Shown: in pieces, positions 34,398 to 44,540 of the stretch | How the letters are laid out: the number at the start of each line of letters is the position of its first letter | How positions within the stretch are numbered: the stretch's first letter is position 1 | Origin: Branchinecta lynchi | Taxonomy: Eukaryota > Arthropoda > Branchiopoda > Anostraca > Branchinectidae | Direction of reading: 5' to 3' | Assembly (NCBI GenBank): GCA_023053575.1 | Contig: JAKZAP010000018.1 | Span: forward strand, 20,116,202 to 20,180,201 | Length of the DNA stretch: 64,000 bases | Translations under genes and position numbers: made by a program | The notes under the pieces: generated by a model | What the model was told of the DNA's origin: nothing | The model's input: only the letters and a program-made list of their open reading frames with translations | The model's database searches: none

Positions 34398-35293
34398 CTG
34401 AAATGAAAAAGTATAAACACAATATTGAACTGACACTTTTATTACCAACGGAATCTTTCGGCTCCAACCCATTTCTTCTTACGGCCTTTCTCACCGTTGG
34501 CACAAAGTCCGTTTTTACAATCTCTATACTCAAACAAAAACGGATGGATCAGCTTCAGGACAGCAGCATTACACTTCTTCGCGCATATTTAAATCTGCTC
34601 ACCCTCACCAAAATTCCGAACCCGCTTATGTAGCATTTACACGGACACGAAATCTCGTCGAGTAGAAAGGAATTCTGGTCAACTTGAAAGGATTCCGTTC
34701 GTGAAGACGAATAGAAAAAAGTCTAGCGGGAAGAGGATTCCTTTCAAGATAAATAGAATTCCGGTCTACTTGAAAGGAATCTCGTCGGTGGCGCTGGTGG
34801 AAAGAATTAAAAAGTCTAGCTAGCTTTCAAGAGCAGCAGCCATCACTACTGATGTCATGAATGCTAGCAAATTTTTGGGGGATATAGTGAATTTATTTTT
34901 GTCAGATTTTCTGGAAAAGAAATATTTCTTTTCCCACTGAGTGTAAACATAATATTGTCACCAAGACCGGATTCTGTTCCAGTTTTCCTCTACTTGTAAA
35001 CGTTGCATTTGTGCATATGTTAGTATCTTTTTTTAAAGCGTATAGGCTATCTAAGGAACATCTACTATCTAAAGAACAACATTTGGTTCGTTTAGTGTTT
35101 TCACGCGTGCCTTTGTTTTTTGCTACTCCGCTATAATTTGAAAGCGTGTCATGAATAAATAAATAAATGGGCAACAAATCAATTGTCTAACAATCGGCGC
35201 AAATCCATATCTGAAACGAAGAAACACTAGAACAGCAGAAGAACAATAACAAACAGAAATTCAAAAGTTCAGATCTATTTAAAACGCTCGAAC
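34398..35293 (-). other. ELP1 intron with repeated GGAATTC words
   Basis: Intronic. At 34650-34790 the words 'gaaaggaattc'/'ctacttgaaaggaa' and 'aatctcgtcg' recur, partly inverted, suggesting a small decayed inverted-repeat element. Nothing else is supported. Confidence 0.45.
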
Positions 35294-35484
35294 CTGAGAG
35301 GTTTCACAGGGTCCCAAAAGTAGTTAACCAGAATGCCAGCTTCGAAAGTAAGCTCATGCTTCATGTACCAGTGATAATTTCCAGCTGTCCACAGCTGAAC
35401 TACTGAGTATAATTTATCATCTTCTTTTCTTTCGCAGTGGACGGCGAGCACGGTGGATTCGCTATTCCAAGCAAAGGAAAGAAC
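35294..35484 (-). CDS. ELP1: ELP1 (Elongator subunit 1/IKAP), exon
   Basis: It encodes 63 codons plus two bases. The reading VLSFAWNSESTVLAVHCE then VQLWTAGNYHWYMKHELTF and WDPVKPLR matches the ELP1 WD40 segment (vertebrate: LLWNADSSVLAVW ... VQLWTVGNYHWYLKQ ... WDPVTPYR) closely and over the full exon. The acceptor is 'gttattttatag' before GTTCTTTCC; the donor is CTCAG/GTTCGA. It starts in phase 0 and ends in phase 2, fitting 34397. The exon that should precede it (the segment ending in a phase-0 codon) was not found upstream. The identification rests on family knowledge without a search. Confidence 0.9.
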
Positions 35485-35608
35485 CTATAAAATAACGTTT
35501 TACTGAAAGCTGGGTCGACAAGGTCTCTTTGTTTGTGTCTTGAACAGATAATCAGGGTCGGGCGATCGGGGACAGAAATTCCTGCCAGGATATTTAACCG
35601 TGCCACTT

Positions 35609-36528
35609 ACAAGACCAACGGTTTCGATGGAATCTCAAAAATTCGGTCACGTCTTCGCCGTTCAGTCTTCGCCAAATTCCTTGAATATTTTTACTGTTAA
35701 AACAAAGCTCAAACAACGGATTCACCATGTCTCCTTGCCCCGATACCGAATCTCAAATCGACTTAAGAAATAACTTTGAGCTTCAACCAAATTTCCATTT
35801 TCAGCCGAATTCATGATGAACCATTTGTCCAGCAAGAAAACTAGTTCACATATGGATTCAGCGGACCTCCTTAGCCCCTCAATGAATATCTTATTAGCTA
35901 ATAAAACGTACATGTTTTTACCGTAAATTCGAAATCCCTCCTCTGCCTCTAAAGACAGGACTAAAGGACCCATCTACGAACTTGACAGGTACTTTACCAG
36001 TGAATCCTCATTAAACAACATCCTCGCTTGAACAACATATTTCCTCGTTTGAACATTATATATCAACTCCTTAGACCTTCGATTACACTAGATCTCTCCG
36101 ACGTCAAAAAGAATAAACAATTGAATGTCGGCATCCACGCGCAAAGCTATAGTTCGAGTAAAAAGGGGTACGGACTGCTATAGCCGAAAACTGATCGACA
36201 AATTTTGTTTCCGGTTTTCACCGGATTCCGGGTGAACTACTTGCCCGGCAAGAAAATAACTTTCATATTCGGGTTCAGCATGTCTCTTTACTCCTAAATC
36301 AACTATCTCAATAGCGTTTAAAAAATATTTTTTGCCCCCCCCCCCCCCCCCCCTAACTGTAGGGCTACAGAGCCCATCTACAAACTCGACCTTAACCCAA
36401 AGAATCCTCGCACCAAGTTTCATCAACATATTCATCCCTTCGAGAGTTACGGACGGACGGACGTACAGACGGACAACTTTTGCGATGTCATAGGTATCGC
36501 TTCGCTTACGTTTTGGGATAACAAAAAA
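35609..36528 (+). repeat. Repeat family A' copy
   Basis: From 'acaagaccaacggtttcg' to 'acgttttgggataacaaaaa'. It shares the variant middle of 8928-9840, including 'aaatttcca(t/g)tttcagccg', 'cctctaaagaca/taggac' and 'tttgaacattatatatcaa'. A C run of 16 lies at 36337-36352. Just before it, at 35538-35585, is a fragment of element J ('aatcagggtcgggcgatcgg'). Confidence 0.85.
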
Positions 36529-36559
36529 GTATGAGCTATTATAAGCTATGCATGGACTG

Positions 36560-36611
36560 AAAGACAAAACTGATCCTCAGGTGAGATTCGAACTTACACC
36601 CTCCGGCCTAA
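36560..36611 (-). repeat. tRNA-like fragment (B box only)
   Basis: The - strand has GTAAGTTCGAATCTCACC, a B-box-like T arm. Element N is inserted immediately upstream; beyond N, at 37164-37200, is sequence that could be the matching 5' part. It is probably a SINE split by N. Confidence 0.3.
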
Positions 36612-37163
36612 CCCGATGAAAAATTTGTAGCCTGCGTATAGTAGTATGGTAGTAGTACGAAAACGTTGCATGTAATACTATGCGATAGCAAAGAATACTA
36701 TCATTTAATGTGCTTCAGACTGGTCCAATCTTATGTAGTAGTATTCAGTAACATCCTGCCTTGCTAATAGTAGTATATAGTAGTATGCAGTAACACGGTA
36801 GCCTTGAAGTAGAAGCATGTAGTAGCATCGTTAGTACTTGTCGTGAATCCCCTTCGCGCGTCACTGTACCTTTCTGTACACCGCGTTCATAATCAGGTTT
36901 ACGCCGTAAACCATATCACGCCCTCGCACATCAAGCGCGTGGGAAATGAATGGCGTGTTTTTAGTATTCAGTACCAAGTGGACTGAGATCCGAAGCAGTT
37001 AAGAGTTTTTGTTGATGGCTTTTATATAAGAACAGTTTATTAAACAGCGTTTTTATGTGGTGAACTGAGACACTCGGCAGATTTTAGGAAGTTCACGACA
37101 GTACTGCCTGCTACTTTTTCGTACTATTTCATACTACTATATAGAGATACATTTTTCATCGGG
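36612..37163. mobile_element. TIR element N (AGTAGTAT-rich)
   Basis: Left end CCCGATGAAAAATTTGTA with 'tatagtagtatgg...agtacgaaaa'; right end inverted CCCGATGAAAAATGTATC with 'tatagtagtatgaaatagta'. The interior contains many AGTAGTAT/AGTATGTAGTA words. Flanking AA on both sides may be a short duplication. No coding capacity. Confidence 0.75.
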
Positions 37164-37388
37164 AACTTTCCATCTTCACCTGATAGGCTTTAGTCTTAAC
37201 TAATTAGTCAGAAGTTTGATAACATTATAACACACGGCTGCGCATCCTTGTATTATATTTTATGTCGGATGCCCTCATCACGAGTCGCTTTCAAGCTGCA
37301 AATATTTCCATAACTGGTATACAGTCCCCCCCACCAAAAAAAACCAACCCCACCAGCAACAGAAATACGAGGTAAACAAAGATCTTAC

Positions 37389-37602
37389 CCCTTTCCTTCT
37401 GACAGCCTATACTTCGCTACCATCTGGCCATCTAGCGTGACATGGAATAAAATCAGGATATCCGGTGAAATAAATAATCCTCCGTTCAAGACTCCATCCA
37501 AGTCTAGTTGGTATTTGGCTTTCAGTGAGTGAACATGACACCGTACGGTGAAACCGTTTCCTGCGGCGCCAGTGACTTTTACACCTTCTGTGGCCGACGG
37601 TG
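37389..37602 (-). CDS. ELP1: ELP1 (Elongator subunit 1/IKAP) exon, out of order
   Basis: It encodes 71 codons: APSATEGVKVTGAAGNGF, then SLKAKYQLDL and GGLFISPDILILFHVTL. Family comparison places it directly after the 31879 exon (vertebrate: CPSADPTVKLGAVGGSGF ... LEKRYKIQF). The acceptor CTTTTAG before CACCGTCG requires one preceding base, exactly what the 31879 exon supplies; the donor is AAAGG(G)/GTAAGA. Yet it lies 5' of all three other ELP1 exons on the same strand. Either the gene is partially duplicated or rearranged here, or contigs were joined in the wrong order. The exon after it was not found. Confidence 0.72.
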
Positions 37603-37679
37603 CTAAAAGGAAGTCACTGATCTTACCTTTATGATGGGTGTATATACAAACACCCTCCACAAAGCATGAATGAAAGAAT

Positions 37680-37928
37680 CGATTGCACGAAAAAACCCAT
37701 GGGGTCATGGCAACAAAACAAAAAGAAAACACAAGAAACTACAAAAATCGCTCTCTATGGGACAAACCAACGCGGAGGAATCTAGCCACCTTACGGATAT
37801 CCCCCATATTTGTTTTAATTCCCACCTCAAATACTTCAACCCTTAATGGCCTTAAATCACTCAATCCTTCACATTCACACAGAAAGTGGAACACATTCTC
37901 ATCCATCTCTCCACACATCGGTGCATGA
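37680..37928 (-). mobile_element. Non-LTR retrotransposon carboxy-terminal fragment
   Basis: The - frame 38008-37739 includes SHAPMCGEMDENVFHFLCEC then EGLSDLRPLRVEVFEVG and ARFLRVGLSHRERFL, the C...C...H...C and 'LSDLR' carboxy-terminal pattern of a LINE, then a T-rich 3' region. The family A copy begins at its 5' border, suggesting truncation by that insertion. Confidence 0.7.
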
Positions 37929-37933
37929 GAAGC

Positions 37934-38899
37934 AGGACTAAAGGTTTCGATGGGATCCCAAAAATATTTGCTCCTGACAATTCGGTCTTGTAGATATTCG
38001 GTCTTCAACAGACTTCTTTAATTCTAACATTTACAAACAGGTTAAGGCCAATGGTAATAATCGGAGAAGACCAAGTTCGTATTTGACAGTTATATGGATT
38101 CAGCATATGGTTTACCCTATAGCCTACGTCGTATCTCCTTCCTTGCTTACTTCTGCCCAACTTCCGGTTTCAGCCGGATTCCGGACAAACTACTTGTCTG
38201 GCAAAAAACTAAAGCACAAAAACGAATTCAGCATGTCTCCTTACCCCTACATTCAACCTCTAATCAACTTCAGATTAAACTTTTACTTTTAACAAATTTC
38301 CCGGTTTCAGCCGGATTCCGAGCGATCTATACATAGGATGTGAAAATGATTGTCATACGCGAATTCAGCAAGTCTTCTTACCCGCAAATCAAACATCTTA
38401 TCAAATTTAAATAAAACTTTTACTTTTAACAAATTCTCCAGTTTTGGCCGGATTCCGGCCTAACTAATTATCCGGCGAGAAAATAAATTTCATATTCGGA
38501 CTCAGCACGTCTCCTTGCACCTAAATTGAACCTCTAATCAACTTCATATTAAACAATTACTTTTCAAAAATTTTCCGGTTTTCGCCAGATTCCGGGTGAA
38601 CTATTTGTACGGCGAGAAAATAAATTTCATATTTGAATTCAGCATGTCTGCTTACCCCTAAATCAACTATCTCAATAGCTCTCAAAAAATAATTTTGTTT
38701 GCCCCTTAATTTGAAAACCCTCCCCCACCCTCAAATATATATCAAAATCTTCTAATTTGACCTGTACTTTGACCCAAACGTTCCTCCGACAAAGTTTCAT
38801 CAAAATATCTCAATCCCTTTGAGAGTTATCCTGCGGACAGACGGACAACTTTTGTGATGTCATAGGTATCCCTCCACTTACGTTTTGGGATCCCAAAAA
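37934..38899 (+). repeat. Repeat family A, full copy
   Basis: From 'aggactaaaggtttcgatgg' and GGGATCCCAAAAA to GTTTTGGGATCCCAAAAA (38882-38899). It contains about five core units with CCGGATTCCGG and the 'cagacggacaactttt' segment. Confidence 0.88.
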
Positions 38900-39008
38900 G
38901 GATCAAAATAACGTTAACGCTTTACGTTCTGCTTTACATATCCGTTTAGTTGGTATTTAAACCATGTCCAAAGTTAATTAACATCCAAAGAACCACTTAA
39001 GACTCTAA

Positions 39009-39500
39009 AGCTGCGTTTACACGGAGGGTATTTACCCGTATTCCGCGGGTATGTTTCTCCGCAACAACAACAAATCCCCGGGTATTTTCGACTTCAAGTT
39101 CGCGAACTTTTTACCCGGGTATTTGTTTGTCGATCTTTGACGTCAGCAACAACAAAATCGGATTTTAGAGCAATAATTTGATTATGTCCATAAGAGAATT
39201 GATCCAAATTGACACATGTTGGTCTTCACTGTTTCAGTTTCAGTTTATTCACAAAAATAAAAAACACCATTAACTGTTTATGGCCCCACCATAAGGCCTA
39301 ACATAAGGCCTGGCAATGGGCGGGGCTTATTCTTTATTCATATAGCCAAGGAAAAAACCAAAAAAATTGTAGAGAGATATCCTGAGCTTTAAAACCGTGG
39401 CATCTATTGCAAGGACAGTACTCTTTGAAAAATACCCCGGTACCGTGTGAACACTTTCCCCTCTCATCTCCGAGGAAAAATACCCGCCGTGTAAATGATC
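39009..39500. mobile_element. TIR element O
   Basis: Left end GCTGCGTTTACACGGAGGGT and right inverted GATCATTTACACGGCGGGTA share TTTACACGG-GGGTATTT. The sub-terminal 'acccgggtatttg' is repeated. A nested retrotransposon tail (reverse, 'gaataaactgaaactgaaac') lies at 39225-39330. The left terminus GCTGCGTTT recurs as the inverted right end of element Q. Confidence 0.6.
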
Positions 39501-39609
39501 CTTAACAGAGAGTCCTCGAAAATATATTTTCACTAACTTTTTAAGGGAAATTAGAAAGGAGAATCTCTGAATAGGAGAATCGCGAGGAGATTTCGGATCA
39601 AAACGCAAC

Positions 39610-40545
39610 TAATGAGAGTGAATCAGAAAGCATGCCTTGTCGAATGTCATTGAAATCACCAAGAATATTTATTGCTGCGCAAGGATAGCGGGATCAAATA
39701 GAGTCCGTGCACTGTTGGAGATAAGGTAATGAGTTCTTTTCCATGGGGACCTCTCGGGTGGTAGTAAACCACTCTAAAGACTATCGATGAAACTTCTATG
39801 GGAAGGTTTCTTGGCCTGGTCCACAACCATAAGACTTCGAAATCATGGTTTCGGGGGACGCCGGTTTCCAGTAAACGGTTCGGAATCATCGATCGGCACA
39901 CGATGCCTACTCCTTCACCGTGTGATACTGGGTTACCATCTTTATTCATCCTCGGGAGCAAGTTCACGTCGTAGCCGTCAAAGTTCGTCACTGCTGTTGT
40001 GGGTGACCAGGTCTCTGTGAGGCACGCTGTATCTGTCGAGTTGTTAATCAAACAAAGCTCGAACTCCTCCAGTTTATTTGAAAGAGATTGGGCGTTCGAT
40101 AACAGCACTTTGGGAAATGAATACTGGAAAGGTGCTTTCACTGGAACAACTCTTGGAGGGGGTGGTACCGGTTTTGGGTCGGTATAAGATAGAGATTTAG
40201 GCTGCTGGTTGCTGGCAGTGGAGGGGGACGACAAAGGATCGGTAGGTTGTAGTTCGGTGCCTGTGGGTGGAACTGGGGTACTGGAGGGGGTCGGTTGTCC
40301 TGGGCACTTGCAGTTTAGTTGTACCGCGGGTACTGAGGTACTTACTAACTTTGGTAGGGTTGTCGTGTTACCCATTCGTTCTGCTTGTCTCGACTGTAAT
40401 GAGTTGTGACTTCTGGTTGAAAGAGTTTGGAAAATCGGGGATAGGTGTCCAGAGCACGTGGAGGCTTGGGAATCATGATGTGCGTGAGAGGCACAATTCT
40501 CTTCAGGGTTTTCACTGATCATTTTCCTTTTTTTCCATACGTCGA
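39610..40545 (-). mobile_element. CR1-like retrotransposon, endonuclease start
   Basis: The lower part of the 417-codon frame (40909-39656) reads a proline-rich linker (DPKPVPPPPRVVPVKAPF), then the endonuclease opening VLLSNAQSLSNKLEEFELC and ACLTETWSP. The GDFN block (INILGDFNDI) appears only after a frame change near 39680, so the copy is broken. It adjoins the L1-like piece in the same frame. Confidence 0.85.
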
Positions 40546-42126
40546 CCAAATCCATACCTTGTACTAGTGGCTTTAAAGATTTCCATGTGTTGTCAACTGT
40601 CGCTGCTGCATCTCGCTTATTTATTATACAGTTGAAATCTCCTACAAGTATAATTTTCTCACTTTTTTTTGGCATAAAGCGGGCTATTTTATTGATTAAA
40701 AACTCCTCCCTTTGTTTCCTGTTTTGTGATCCCGAAGGTGCACACACTTTTATAACGCTGTATTCGTTTATTTTTGCTGCTATGATCCTTCCAGCATCGT
40801 CATTTTTTACTTCAGTAACGCTGAAATTCGGTCTGAAAATTATTGCGACACTTCCGTTTCCTTTTGACGTATTTGTTATGAACTTGTAATCTGGGGTTAA
40901 CTCTCTCAAATCATCACAATAATTTTTTCTTCTCGTAGGAAGTCCTTCAGCTTTGTTTTTCTTTTTCTTTGTTTAATCCCATTTGTATTTAACGACATCA
41001 GTTTTTTGGACCAGCGTATTTCTTTTCAGTTTCATTCGTTTTCGATCTTTTGTCCTCTGTCGACTCCACAGATAGGTATGATGTGTTTAAGAGTCTGCCT
41101 CCATGACCCTATGTATTTCTGGCGTCTGCCACGATACCAAACACCAAATCGATCATGTCGGTGATGCCGTCTGTTCTGGTGATGAGTGTATCTTGCGACG
41201 ACGTAGTTTCAGTCATCATCTTTGCATCGGTGTTCTCTTTTTCGATTCGATTTCTTTTCTGGCCTCTCGTGTTCACGCAAGGGGCCTACTCACTTCTATC
41301 TCTTGTTTGTATCATTTCCATGCCGTTCTCTTCATTCGCCGTTTGCAGTCCTTTCTTACCTTTCTCTCTAGCCTGGTCTTTCAACTCTTTCGTGACTTCT
41401 ACCTGTGACGTTTTCTTTCTTTCCATTTCTTGCCTCTTTTTTTCTATCTCCTTGTCGATTCTTTCCTCTGATTCGCTTTCAGTTCCATGCCGCAGTGGGG
41501 GGAAAACTTCAGTGTTCCATACCCGTATCTCATCCTGTGTTCCAGTGTGCATTTGCTGTATCTGGGCTCCCGTCTTCTTTCCTCCGTGTTCTTTCGCAGG
41601 TCTAGTTACTGTGGGGAAACTGAATAGTAGGTTCACATCCATACTGTCGGTTCTGCCCCGATAATTTCTTGGAGGTTTTTTGCATTTGGCTGCCATGTGC
41701 CCCGGTTCGTTGCAGGTTCCACATGTCTTTATCTGACCTTCATAGAACACTAGGAGTTTCATTCCGTCGACATAGATGTACGACGGTATGTTCTCTTCTA
41801 CCTGCATGATTGCACCTACCTTATTTTTTGCGGTTTCAATGTAATCCGCTCCCCGGTAAAAGTCTCGTCGACATGATCGCTCTTTGTCGTATTTCTGAAG
41901 CTCATTTTCCACCATTTGGCAGTCTATTTCGAACGGGACACGATCAATCTTTACTAGGGTCGTCTGCCGTTCGCAGCTCTCTACCAGAATGTTCCATTCC
42001 AGATCCTCTTTTGCGTACACGTACGATCCGTCATCACTGACAGCTAGGAATTTTTCAAGCTCATGGGTAGTCGTTGAACAGCGACACAGTAAGTAGTGAA
42101 ATGAAAAGCAGAAATGATTAAGGACT
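40546..42126 (-). mobile_element. L1-like retrotransposon, ORF1 and endonuclease start
   Basis: The - frame 42134-41286 is an ORF1-type nucleic-acid-binding protein. Its amino half is of gag type and is followed by a CCHC knuckle (CGTCNEPGHMAAKC), a basic stretch and a charged coiled-coil-like tail (EEKIDKEIEKKRQEMERKK-type). The second frame begins near 41020 (SLNTNGIKQRKKK) and continues to 40546 with ILVGDFNCIINKRDA and LVDVWKK, the endonuclease GDFN block. Stops lie between. Polymerase is missing, cut off by the CR1-like piece. The 5' end is cut by another retrotransposon tail at 42131. Confidence 0.87.
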
Positions 42127-42640
42127 TCAGTCAATCAATCAATCAAGTTTAATCCGAATAGCTAAAAGCTAGAAAAGGAATACAAATTTACAAAATACAC
42201 AGACACACAAGAAACAAATTAACTAATACACTTACAAGAAATTACCAGAAATAAATGATGGAATGAAACTACGTAAAAATTGGGTAGAAGAATTAGCGGG
42301 ATATGGGGAAAATTTATTGCCAGTATTCCTCTCGGACCGACGCACGGAAGACGGTAGGGGAGGGGGGAATAGATGGGTCATCTGGGGACAACCCGTTATC
42401 TTAGCTCCAAAATTGTTTGTAAGAGTATTTCTACGTACAGATAATTTAGGAATGTCAAGTTTAATGAGAGCCTCTTCGTATGTAATATTATGATCATCCA
42501 GAATGATTCTCATGGCTCTCTTTTGGACATTTACCAGGCGATCAGAGAGCTCTGCAGAAAGAGAAGAATGCCAAACCGGTGAAGCATATTCTAAATGAGG
42601 ACGGATATAAGTTTTAAAATAACAGAGGAGGCATTTAGTT
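42127..42640 (-). mobile_element. Retrotransposon 3' end with (TGAT)n tail
   Basis: The - strand reads YFKTYIRPHLEYASPVWHSS, then LVNVQKRAMRIILDDHNITY and FLRSFIPSFISG, the canonical carboxy-terminal end of CR1/RTE-like polyproteins. This is followed by a 3' region ending 'ggattaaacttgattgattg'. Severely 5'-truncated. The same tail occurs at 16450-16645. Confidence 0.85.
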
Positions 42641-42644
42641 ATTT

Positions 42645-42705
42645 AAAGGACTTGAACCCGCGTTCTTTCCCTTACAAACTGCGTCATCGGCGATAGTAAG
42701 TTCAG
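42645..42705 (-). repeat. tRNA-like remnant
   Basis: The - strand ends in CGCGGGTTCAAGTCC, a B-box match, with weak A-box-like sequence about 45 bases before it. Probably an old SINE head. Confidence 0.3.
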
Positions 42706-42897
42706 CCCACAAACCACCACAATCTTCAGATAGAAGCGGGATACAGGATCAGTGATTCCGCTCGAGCCAAGGTTATCTAAATTGTTCAGTCCCCTGTGTC
42801 ACCAGACTAAATACTTTTCTAGTAAAAGTGGAAATATAGCCTCGTAGAGGAATACCGTCACGTGGTGGACCAGAGTATCAGTCGGGGATGGGGGGGA

Positions 42898-42962
42898 GCG
42901 GTCGAACTCGAACCCACGTCCTTCAGCTTTAACCATTCAATCTTCCCACTCGGCTCCGACGA
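42898..42962 (-). repeat. tRNA-derived SINE head
   Basis: On the - strand GAGCCGAGTGG (A box) is followed about 40 bases on by CGTGGGTTCGAGTTC (B box), with 'aatggttaaagc' between, resembling serine/leucine-type tRNAs. It continues into a G run. Acceptor pairing is imperfect, so a SINE is preferred over a working tRNA. Confidence 0.5.
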
Positions 42963-43484
42963 CTTCCAGCCAGGTCAAGATCCCTTTTGAGAAGGAAACA
43001 TATCTTGTATAATAAAGACCGTCGTCGCCTATTATATCCAGATTTGAGCCGGTTAACAGTCTTGATAGGATTATTACGGCAAGCTATAGCCTAGTCTACA
43101 CAATGATCTGGCTAAAGGAGATGAAAAGAAGGAGTGGTCCTTAAGCTCCAGAAGCCATATCTGTTTCCTTCACTTCGGAAACGAATGAATGAATGTGCAT
43201 TAGGTACCTGCACGGAAATGGTGCAGTAATGCTGCGAAAAGAGGATCAGGTTTTCCCGGCTGGGTCTTCGAGATGGATCTGGAGATGCCGCATTAAATCC
43301 TGGCAGGACCATGGCCCTGATTGTCTGTCCCCGGCATAAAGAAACACAAATTTGACTCGAGTCCTTTCTAGACCCCACAAAGGCTAGGTTGTATGGCTCC
43401 TTATGCGTTTGCGCGGTCGATTGTGTCGTCCACAAGTTGGTTTTCGCCGCCAACAGGGGTGGTTCGCACTGTAGCTCAAAAGTG
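42963..43484. other. No gene assigned; one open frame
   Basis: The - frame 43492-43112 (126 codons) includes AFVGSRKDSSQICVSLCRGQ and a proline/serine-rich part. I do not recognise it, and it has no clear splice borders. It could be an exon, a retrotransposon scrap or chance. Confidence 0.35.
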
Positions 43485-44075
43485 ATAAACAATTAGTGTT
43501 GGGCGATATTTGGGTTTTTTGATGTATCGATATTTTCATTTTCGATATTTGATAATCGACATGTCGTTATTTATAGTTCTTGGTTTGCACTGTTGCTCAA
43601 AAGGGATAAAACCATTGTTGGGCGATTTTTGGATTTTTCTATAAATCGATATTTTCACTTTCGATGATCGATATGTCATTATCGGTATTTTTTGGTTCGC
43701 ACTGTGACTCAAAAAGGGATAAAACACTTAGTTTTTTCTTATATATCAATATTTTCACTTTCGATATTCGATAATCGATATGTCGTTATCGATATTTCAT
43801 GGTTCGCACTGTGGCTCAAAAGTGACAAAACAATTAGTGTTCGGCGATATTTCAATTTTCGATACATGGATATTTTCACTTTCGATACTCGATAATTTAT
43901 ATGTAGTTATTTGGTTCGCACTGTGGCTCAAAAGTGATAAACAATTAGTGTTGGGCGATATTTGGAATTTTTGATATATCGATATTTTCACTTTCGATGT
44001 TTGATAATCCAAATGTCGTTATCGATATTTCTTGGTTCGCACCGTGGCTCAAAAGTGATAAAACAATTTGTATTT
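43485..44075 (+). repeat. Minisatellite, five ~115-bp units
   Basis: Units begin near 43494, 43615, 43728, 43837 and 43949 with 'ttagtgttgggcgatatttg' and continue 'atcgatattttcactttcga', 'ataatcgatatgtcgttatc', 'ttggttcgcactgtggctca'. They are rich in self-complementary ATCGAT words. Open frames across it are artefacts of the repetition. Confidence 0.85.
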
Positions 44076-44089
44076 GACGGTGCGAAACG

Positions 44090-44160
44090 GATAAGTCAGC
44101 TACATTTTATTAGAGCTATATTTCGGTCCTTCTTGGCAAGGGTCCTCTTCAGGCTTAAGC
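44090..44160 (-). repeat. Conserved motif P
   Basis: On the - strand it reads 'cctgaagaggacccttgcca' and 'agaaggaccgaaatat'. Related copies are at 48638-48690 and 48918-48965 (same strand) and 51361-51420 (+ strand). It is probably the end of a dispersed element. Confidence 0.5.
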
Positions 44161-44433
44161 CGCTCAAGCTGGAAAATGAAGTTGTGGAAAAACAAATAAC
44201 GATTCTTCCTTAAATATCTGATTTTATGCTGGTGGTGTGATTCTGGACAACGCCAATTCCCTAGGCGATAAAAATAAATGCACACGAAGCAGCAGCTAAA
44301 AATATTAGTTAAATTAAATTATATATTTAACCTGTCTAGCTAAAGACCGTGCGTAGTATAGATAAATGAAAAACGATGGCGTGATGGGACGAAGTGTTTA
44401 TTACATGTCAAAACAGCGGAAAAATAAACTGCT

Positions 44434-44540
44434 GTCTGAAAATATACACTTGCGCACTTTTACTTTGTCAGGACGCAAGCTGAGTAAGCTCTCCCTGTGG
44501 ATAGCAGCTGATGCTTTTTTTTTGCATCTTTTTTTTTTTT
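44434..44540 (+). repeat. Fragment resembling the second frame of repeat C
   Basis: The + frame reads LRTFTLSGRKLSKLSLWIAA then DAFFLH, comparable with ENVTLRRRKLSVAMSVNAFF in repeat C. The similarity is short and by eye only. A T run follows. Confidence 0.35.

Noticed and set aside
40209..40518. + strand frames opposite the retrotransposon ORFs
   Set aside because: They are antisense shadows of the L1-like and CR1-like coding sequence.
43536..44012. Overlapping frames on both strands of the ATCGAT minisatellite
   Set aside because: They repeat with the satellite period and show no independent coding signal.
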